Shown one piece after another: positions 57,727 to 64,000 of a stretch of DNA of 64,000 nucleotides (positions within the stretch are counted from its first letter, which is position 1; the number at the start of each line of letters is the position of its first letter). The position numbers and the translations under genes were made by a program. The notes under the pieces are model-generated. The model was not told the origin of the DNA and did no database searches. It worked only from the letters and a program-made list of their open reading frames with translations. The DNA comes from Corynespora cassiicola (lineage: Eukaryota; Ascomycota; Dothideomycetes; Pleosporales; Corynesporascaceae). The DNA is taken from positions 124,001-188,000 of the forward strand of contig JAEUWY010000012.1 of NCBI GenBank assembly GCA_022059125.1. The letters run 5' to 3'.

Positions 57727-60147
57727 ACACATAGATGCTCTTCAGGTTGGGCACCCGGGTCGCATTAGATTTGGCTTGATAGAGAGGTTCTACACATGGG
57801 CTTGCAGGAGCGCAATATGAACGTCAGTCTAGCATTAGAAGGGGAGCGTTTTGCTTTGGAGACCCAGTCCCTTGGTCAGGGGCTGCGGTTATAAAATTTT
57901 CCTCCTTTGCGCTTTTGTCCGTGCCCTGCCCCTGCTACCCGGTCGATTGCAGTGTGTACTCACTAGGGATATCCAACGCCTACGTCGCTCTTGGCAAATG
58001 TTCAACCTTAGACAACTTCGGGCCTTTACAGCAAAAGCAACACTGCCCAACTGCAGGGCTTCCCCACAGACACCTGAACGGACTGTCCGTTTTCCAGCCC
58101 CAGGACGAGATGAGACGTCCGGGGGCGGGGTTTTCCCTCATTCGCGTCGTTGGGTTTTTCAAGGACTTTTTTTACTTCCCTATGGCAAGTTACTGTATCT
58201 GACCGACCATCTAGCGGTGGATAGAGCAACAGCCTGGCGCTCTGATCGCACCCAGACCACGATACCATGCCCAGCTAACTGTCAATGTCCCGGCATGCCC
58301 AGAATCTCACCGCAACGGTTGACGAAGAGGTTAGACCGGAAAAGTGCGAATTGAAACATGGCCAAAGGGAAATGGACGGCTATACCGGACGGACAAAATG
58401 CTCAGAATCGATGGGTTGGAAAGAGCGGCGACGCAGGACGGGCAGCACAATGGGAGTGATCGGCGACCACCACACGAGAGCCCTACCACACATTTGCGGA
58501 CCGATGAAGAAGGCCGGTAGCTAGGTTCCAACGACGGAATTGCCATTGAGACGTGTCATATTCGAAAAAAGGCAGTGTCAGTATACGATCCCACGCCCGG
58601 TCCATATACCAATGCAGCTCAAGCGTAAGCCTGAATGCAAGAGTGAGATGTTCGGTGCCTCTGGCAGCAAAAAAGAAAGAAAAAAGCCTCGTCGCATGGC
58701 CCAGGACAAACAGGAGACTCTTCTTTGATGTGAGCTGATGTACAATTATCTCAATGCGGTAAGCGGCTTTGGGTCTGGATTTCCTTGGATTCGTGTTACG
58801 ATGCGCAGTGACGCCGGCATAGGCGCCGAAATTAGAGAAGGGGGGTAAAGCCACGGCCGCGAATGAGGCCGCTGAAGACAATTGAGATGAAAATCCAAGA
58901 GGTCAAGATTCGGAAGGTGCCGAGCAAAGGCTCTCCAATTCATGCATCTGAGCAGTGAACAGAATCTGTTTCACCTCCCCGCAAATCGATCTAGCCCCAT
59001 GTATAACTAGGAATAACCCTGCATGGGTGGCCGGCACGTGACGGGCAGTCTACACCAAACGGGCCAGCGCGCACCCATGCGTTCCCAGCGGACGATTCAG
59101 GGGACGATCGATGCCAGTCGAGGGCCGCGCCGCAGGTTATGCGCGCACCCGGCTGTGATCTGACGGAGAATACGGCGGCAGGTCGTTGGATGAAACCACG
59201 CTTCTCATGTGCCGCGGCATGCTGACGGACGAATGCTCCGTAGAGACCGACCCTGCAAACGTTCTTTGATGCGCGGATAAGTGCGGAAGTCGGCCGCTTA
59301 GACGGCGTGCCAAGCGCAGACGCTGAGAAAAGCGCGAGACTGGAGCATCTGGTCAGGCCGGCCTTTCCCTATGCTCGTTGCTGACTGATGGCGCGGCGAG
59401 CCATCATGGCAGATCATGGCTTCGCACGAGGCTTGTGCCGCGCCCGTATTCCACCAGTGGCTCAGCCACTCTGCTCCACCCGGGGCACAGCAAAATCCCG
59501 TCTCCACGTCGCCCGGTCCTGGTTTTGCGCCTCTTACCATCGGGTTTGAAACGGCCTAGAAATAGCTTTGGCAGCGGGAGCGAGGAGCCATCTCCCAGCT
59601 TGGTGGCTGCCTGAACGAATGGTTCGCTAGTCCTGATACTTCGGTGAATGGCTTGGCCTGACAGGAGGGTCGGCCTTTCTGGAGATGACCGCAAACATGA
59701 GGCCCCCGGTAACAGCTCGTCCATTATTGGCGAGCTAGTGGGTCAAGCCTTGTGGGGTGTTGGCGGGCCCTGGAAGCGGATAAGTGGCACGGGTGTCATA
59801 ATATCTCTAACAGGACATGGGACTCCTAAGATGCCGGCTTACCGCAAGACCACAAGGCCAACGCGGTACATGTGCAAAGGCTTGGACGCCGCCTTTTAAA
59901 TGGCAGCCCATTTCCAACGTCCTGCGAGTTTCTTGGACTTGCCACTTGCTTCAGGTTTGCTTTTCGAGACGTGGACTGTTGGTCCACTTGTTGCTTCGAC
60001 GGTTTGAACTCTTTGCCTCAGCCGCACCATACCCCCGCATATCTTTCTATAAGGCCGCTGTATCCCCGCCCGTCTCCCAACTCTCGTACTCGCACTCGTT
60101 CTCCTCGTGCCTGCAAAGTCGAGAACTGCACCGAAATTTTTCAAAAG
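57727..60147. other. Intergenic region, no gene seen
   Basis: About 2.4 kb of non-coding DNA with short random frames. The right end is the promoter of the small protein at 60148. Confidence 0.5.
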
Positions 60148-60567
60148 ATGAAGACTGCGAAGCCCAGCGTCACGGCCTTGTTGGTGTTCCTAGGCCTCGT
60201 GGCCTTCTTCTTCAAAGTGCTCCCCGGATACACCACTGCTACGGATTCGATCCTAACCTCGCTCGCCTCCAAATTGCACGAATCAATATCGACGCAGAGC
60301 ATGTGCACAGAAGACGTCGGAATAGGGCACTGCTGCGAGATATACTCGGCAGCGGAGCCGTGCTTGGACGAGTGCCGCAAAAACCACCTCGACCGACAGA
60401 CGTTCGCCCTCACCAAGGAATACGATCAATGTGCCAGCACCTGTCTTGGCGTTTACAGGGCCACTTGCAAAAAAGAGGAGGCATTGAAGGGCGCCCAAAT
60501 CGGCTGGGCGAACAAGTTGGACAGGGAAATTCGACACATCAGGCGTGGATGGCGAAACCGCACTTGA
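60148..60567 (+). CDS. Small 8-cysteine secreted or membrane-anchored protein
   Basis: Single exon, 139 aa from the ATG at 60148 (AAAAGATGA). A hydrophobic segment at residues 8-25 (VTALLVFLGLVAFFFKVLPG) is a signal peptide or signal anchor. The following region has eight cysteines in a compact pattern (SMC, GHCC, PCLDEC, QCASTC, ATC) separated by acidic and basic helices. The C-terminus is rich in Arg/Lys (LDREIRHIRRGWRNRT). The spacing does not match CFEM or hydrophobin patterns. It is not recognised as a known family. An upstream in-frame extension exists but lacks a better ATG context and would not be secreted. Confidence 0.7.
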   Translation: MKTAKPSVTALLVFLGLVAFFFKVLPGYTTATDSILTSLASKLHESISTQSMCTEDVGIGHCCEIYSAAEPCLDECRKNHLDRQTFALTKEYDQCASTCLGVYRATCKKEEALKGAQIGWANKLDREIRHIRRGWRNRT

Positions 60568-62091
60568 GGGCCTTGGACGTGTCCCTTGAACATTCCTTGG
60601 CCACCGTCGACGTCGCCGCATCCTCACCCATCATGAAGGCCTTCGAGAAGTGGGATGGCGACACGGCGCCCTTCGCCAAGGCGGGGACGCGCCGTAGTCG
60701 GTTATATCGGCACGACACGTTAGCATGACGCCTGCGCTCGCCTCACCATCCGACAGAGTTCACCGGCGAGAAGGACGACATCGATACATGACCAGCGAGG
60801 CGAACCTGTCGAGCCCAAAAGCAGTTTGATGATGCTGTGGAGCAACATCCAGACGCTACCATGGAGCCTACTCGGAGTGGGACGCTTGGCAATAGTGGGT
60901 GGAACGGTGCTGAGGACCACGAACGGCACGGCTTCCGATAAAAGCAAATTTCGGGGCTCCTCAGGGGGTGCCCTTCTTTCTCCTGGAGGACTCCCCATCG
61001 GAAAACATCGTGGACCCGAGGAAATCCCAGAATAGCAACGGCCCATGCGTGCGCCCCGTGATGGAAGAAAGGAGGCCGATGTTGCTCGGACGACCTCGGT
61101 TGTGTCTGGTGGGTACCCGATGAAAGGGGTGCGGGTGGGAAAGGAGAAGGTTTGGTCGTTGATGGCATTTGCTGCAATTGTTCGAGCATGCAGGATCGGA
61201 ACCGCCCTGGGTTTGGGCACAAGCAGTGGCTTTCTGCCTGGCAAAGAACAAATTCCATGGTGCCGTATACGTCTCGTATCTGCTAGCGTTTTAGCGTGCT
61301 TTCCTTTGTTGATACCCAATGTAAAATCCTGCTCGTTTTGATCGTCCGACTGTCCTTGTTCTGCAGTGTTGTCCTGTTCCAGCAATCCACATTGGCCTTG
61401 GGAGGCAGGTGGCGAGAGCAGCACACCCAAGGCTCCTCGATCATGTCTTCTTACGCCATTGAATAACAAACCATGGCGAGGACAGTGTAGGAATGCCTCT
61501 GAAAGCGAGCAATAAACAACGTTTCTCTTGTCGAATGAGGTTCGATTAGAGCTTCTCAATGCTTGCCGCCATGACATCACTGACCCATGCTTCTGTGCAC
61601 ACCCCATCCAATCCAGTCTGCGGTCCAAGTCCTACCTGGTGTTTACGAACGGGTAGGTTGGTCTGGAGGCCCGTTCCATGCGAAGCATATACCTCCGACC
61701 GGTAGGCAGGTGGTGCGGCATCCATGGGCTTACATGGGCCATGCGGAGAGACTCCTTGAGAATCGAAGAGAAATCCGCCTTCCAGTAGTTCCAGAATCAA
61801 GCGCGGGCTATGGGACAGGGCCGTTCGATTAGTGTCGCGGGGGGACCTGCAGGTGGGTTGAGGTCTTCTGGGTGCCCAGGTAGAGAGGACGGCCCAAACG
61901 GGTTAGACCGGGGCCTGGCGCATTCCGGACCCGCCCGGGCCCGGGTGCTCCAGGCCAGCCTTGGAACGTCGTCATGCCCGACGCTGCCCCAGCTCTCTCC
62001 CCAGCTTCACCCCCGCCCAAGCCAGAACCCTCCGGCCCGCCCTTCACCAGCGACACTGAACAAGCCATACCAGGCGCAAACACTCTACAGA
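60568..62091. other. Intergenic region, no gene seen
   Basis: 1.5 kb without a supported gene; a Pro/Ala-rich open frame leading into the CUE gene lacks a good start. Confidence 0.45.
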
Positions 62092-62358
62092 ATGGCTTCA
62101 GGACAGCCCCCGCCCCAGCCTCCGCGACGCACAGGCACCGACGCCGATCTCCTCCCGCAAGGCCAGGAGCGGGCCGAGCAGATAGAAACCCTCCAGTCGC
62201 TGGAAGCAAACCGCCCGCAAAGCGAAGACGAGAAGAACCAAGAGATACTGCAGCGCGAGTTCCCCAAGATCGATTCGAGCTTGATCGCGGCCATATACGG
62301 CGACTCGAACAGCCTGAGCGCGACGAGGGAGATGTTGCAGGAGCTGAGTTCGGAATAG
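62092..62358 (+). CDS. Small CUE-domain protein
   Basis: Single exon, 88 aa from the ATG at 62092 (CAGAATGGC). A Pro/Gln-rich start (MASGQPPPQPPRR) is followed by a polar helix. A CUE-type ubiquitin-binding fold occupies residues about 50-88: EILQREFPKIDSSLIAAIYG, then SLSATREMLQELSSE. The expected CUE positions are present: the FP motif, the acidic and aliphatic SLIAAIY stretch and the terminal LL-like pair (reading ML). It is predicted to be a cytosolic ubiquitin adaptor. The frame is open upstream to 61810, so a longer form starting at an earlier exon cannot be excluded. Confidence 0.75.
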   Translation: MASGQPPPQPPRRTGTDADLLPQGQERAEQIETLQSLEANRPQSEDEKNQEILQREFPKIDSSLIAAIYGDSNSLSATREMLQELSSE

Positions 62359-62854
62359 TGGATCGTGTCCCGGGACCATCAAGGCATGCGCGACGTGGGC
62401 TGTACCGGTTGGATCGGTACGCTGCTTCATGGGACCGGCGTACGACGCGAGGAATTCGATGACTGATGCCATGGGCGTGCGCCCCTAGCACCTTTGAGTA
62501 GGGACTGTCCGCGTATCAATAATGAAGTACACGGCGGCCCGTCCTGATGGGCAACCCGTGTATGAATGATGAGCTTTTGATCAAAGTCTAGGGTACTTCT
62601 CAATGTGGTTGGTGACAAGGAATCTCAACTTCAACGACTTCACAAGTTCGCTTGACCCGCGGTGCTTCGAAGAACCAATCCTAATCCCCTGTCCGACGCG
62701 GTCCCAGTCTCCCGGTTTTTGGGGAAATTCAGATCAAACGTCAATGTACTAGCCAGGGTCACGTTCATGTCGCGGACCCTACTTTGATCAGAAGTCGGTT
62801 CATCTAATCCTTGACATTTTCTTCATGACATATATCTCGACGACTTTGTACAGC
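62359..62854. other. 3' intergenic region
   Basis: Convergent 3' flanks of the CUE gene and the dehydrogenase; nothing else is recognised. Confidence 0.5.
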
Positions 62855-64000
62855 TCATAGCTTGAAGCTGCGTCTGACTAGTTTTTCGCTCAGTTCCCAC
62901 AGCTTCCCCGCCAACTCGGCGTCTTTGGCGTGCGGAGCAGCCTCGACAATTTGACAATCATGCAGCAGAATTCCTTTGGGCTCTGTGCTCTTGTCAGACA
63001 CAACGCATCGAGCCATGGAAGAAGGTACATACCATTCAGCACCGGGTCCAAGGCGGCAACCAAAGTAGTAGCCGCTCCCTGGTCGTGGTCTTTCCAGAAA
63101 GGGCTCGTCTTGCGAATAGCCTCCTCGCCGTCCGGGTCGAGGTCTCTGCTAAGGCCTGTCCAGATGGCTACCATGGTGCTCTTGTCAGTAATGTCATATA
63201 CTACCATCGGCACGGAAAACTTACATCCTGGGTGAACTGCATAACTGACAATTCCTTGTGCTTCTAACTGCTGGGTAAGGGACAAGGAAAACAGTATATT
63301 CGCCGTCTTTGACTGCCCATACGCGATGTAGGGGTTGTAGCCGTCGTCCGCGCCCTGCTGGAACATTGGTGGCAGGGCAGCATGCATCTCGCTGGACGGA
63401 ACCTCTTTACCCTCGAGGTTATAATCATGAAACCTTATCGGACTCAAGCGATGGCCCAAACTCGTCAGATTTATAACTCGCGTGGATCCACGGGTATTAA
63501 GCCTGGCTGATTTGAGAAGTTGAGGCAGGAGCAAGTTGGTGAGGAGAAAGTGGCCAATGTGGTTGCTGCCAAATTGCCCTTCGATGTGCTCAGCTGTCCA
63601 GAGACGTTTTGGAGACATGATGCCCGCGTTGTTGATGACCACGTCGAGGCGATCGGTAAGTTTTCCGACATCTGATGCCGTTCGGCCCACTGCCGACTGC
63701 GACATTAGGTCGAGGAGAACTGTTTCGACACGGGTGTTGGGATACGCGCTTCTAATCGAGTGCACCACAGCATCGAGTTTGGATTGTGTGCGGGATGCCA
63801 AGATCAAAAGGCCTGGGCCCTGGGAGGCGATGCTCAATGCTGTAGAGGAGCCTATGCTCTCTGGCGATACTCCGGTGACTAGAACTTGGTTGAGAGTAAG
63901 TAACTCGATCAGACAAGACCCAAGGTACCCTTGTACTTACCATGTTTCCCATGCACATGTTCGGAAAAGGCCTTTGCCACATCTAGCCCACCCGTCTCTT
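62855..64000 (-). CDS. Short-chain dehydrogenase/reductase (5' end cut by window)
   Basis: Exons seen: 64000-63941 (partial), 63884-63225, 63167-63033 and 62982-62855. The start codon lies beyond 64000. It is a classical SDR resembling retinol dehydrogenase/WWOX-type fungal reductases. The cofactor loop is VLVTGVSPESIGSS (a TGxSPxSIG variant of TGxxxGIG), then SRTQSKLDAV, NNAGIMSP, and the catalytic YIAYGQSKTANILF (YxxxK). AVHPGSIWTGLSRDLDPDG forms across the third splice junction. The C-terminus LAGKLWELSEKLV is typical of fungal members. It would use NAD(P)(H) on a carbonyl or alcohol; substrate unknown. The 57-nt intron at 63224-63168 is a multiple of three without stops, so it could be retained. 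Confidence 0.9.

Noticed and set aside
59817..60728. 303-codon plus-strand frame over the small 8-Cys gene
   Set aside because: It is an overlapping shadow: the alternative frame gives a clean hydrophobic leader and ordered cysteines from 60148, whereas this one has neither.
61810..62091. Long Pro/Ala-rich N-terminal extension of the CUE protein
   Set aside because: The composition is typical of non-coding GC-rich DNA and the ATG at 62092 is well placed; kept only as a caveat.
1..64000. Search by eye for CRISPR arrays, bacterial operons and transposon terminal repeats
   Set aside because: No regularly spaced repeats, ribosome-binding sites or inverted terminal repeats were seen; the gene structure is eukaryotic throughout.

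Overview
The window is nuclear DNA of a filamentous ascomycete (Pezizomycotina, most likely a Sordariomycete). Genes are split by short introns (about 45-85 nt) with GT...AG ends and CTRAY-like branch points. There are fungal-specific families (Zn2Cys6 regulator, WSC/DUF1996 protein, GH76 mannanase, fungal MFS transporters), one tRNA with a short intron, and no bacterial operon signals. Genus and species cannot be fixed from the sequence. All exon boundaries below were placed by reading splice sites and frames by eye; for each multi-exon gene the summed exon length is a multiple of three.

Layout. 1-2958: gene-free upstream DNA. 2959-7430: a secreted DUF1996/WSC protein, then a divergent housekeeping pair, V-ATPase proteolipid c (5653-6574, minus) and SNU13 (6955-7430, plus). 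7936-11138: an Argonaute gene (minus) that appears damaged or rearranged, followed by an AT-rich block and a SAP-like nuclear protein (12247-13566). 13755-15111: secreted GH76 mannanase. 16968-21125: a Zn2Cys6 regulator and an MFS transporter sharing one promoter. 21544-43041: an accessory region with a DUF1993 protein, a stand-alone adenylation enzyme, a salicylate-hydroxylase-like FAD monooxygenase, a vanillyl-alcohol-oxidase-like flavoenzyme, a decayed DUF1996 pseudogene in AT-rich DNA, a D-lactate-dehydrogenase-like flavoprotein, a secreted 8-Cys protein, an anion:cation-symporter-type MFS transporter and an NmrA-like oxidoreductase. 44225-49519: two secreted small proteins flanking a tRNA-Val and a long gene-poor stretch. 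51545-53585: sugar transporter. 55190-57726: divergent NOP16 and ZIP zinc transporter. 60148-64000: a small 8-Cys membrane-anchored or secreted protein, a CUE-domain protein, and a short-chain dehydrogenase cut by the window end.

How they may work together: the oxidoreductase block (FAD monooxygenase, VAO-like oxidase, GlcD-type oxidase, ACS permease, NmrA-like reductase, free adenylation enzyme) looks like an aromatic or organic-acid catabolic or secondary-metabolite neighbourhood, but no backbone synthase is present and the link is inference. The most unusual item is the Argonaute. Between its N domain and its PAZ the reading frame breaks, and about 120 residues expected there (linker 1 plus the first half of PAZ) are absent. 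The glutamate-finger position also reads Gln. It could be a decaying gene or a slicing-deficient variant.
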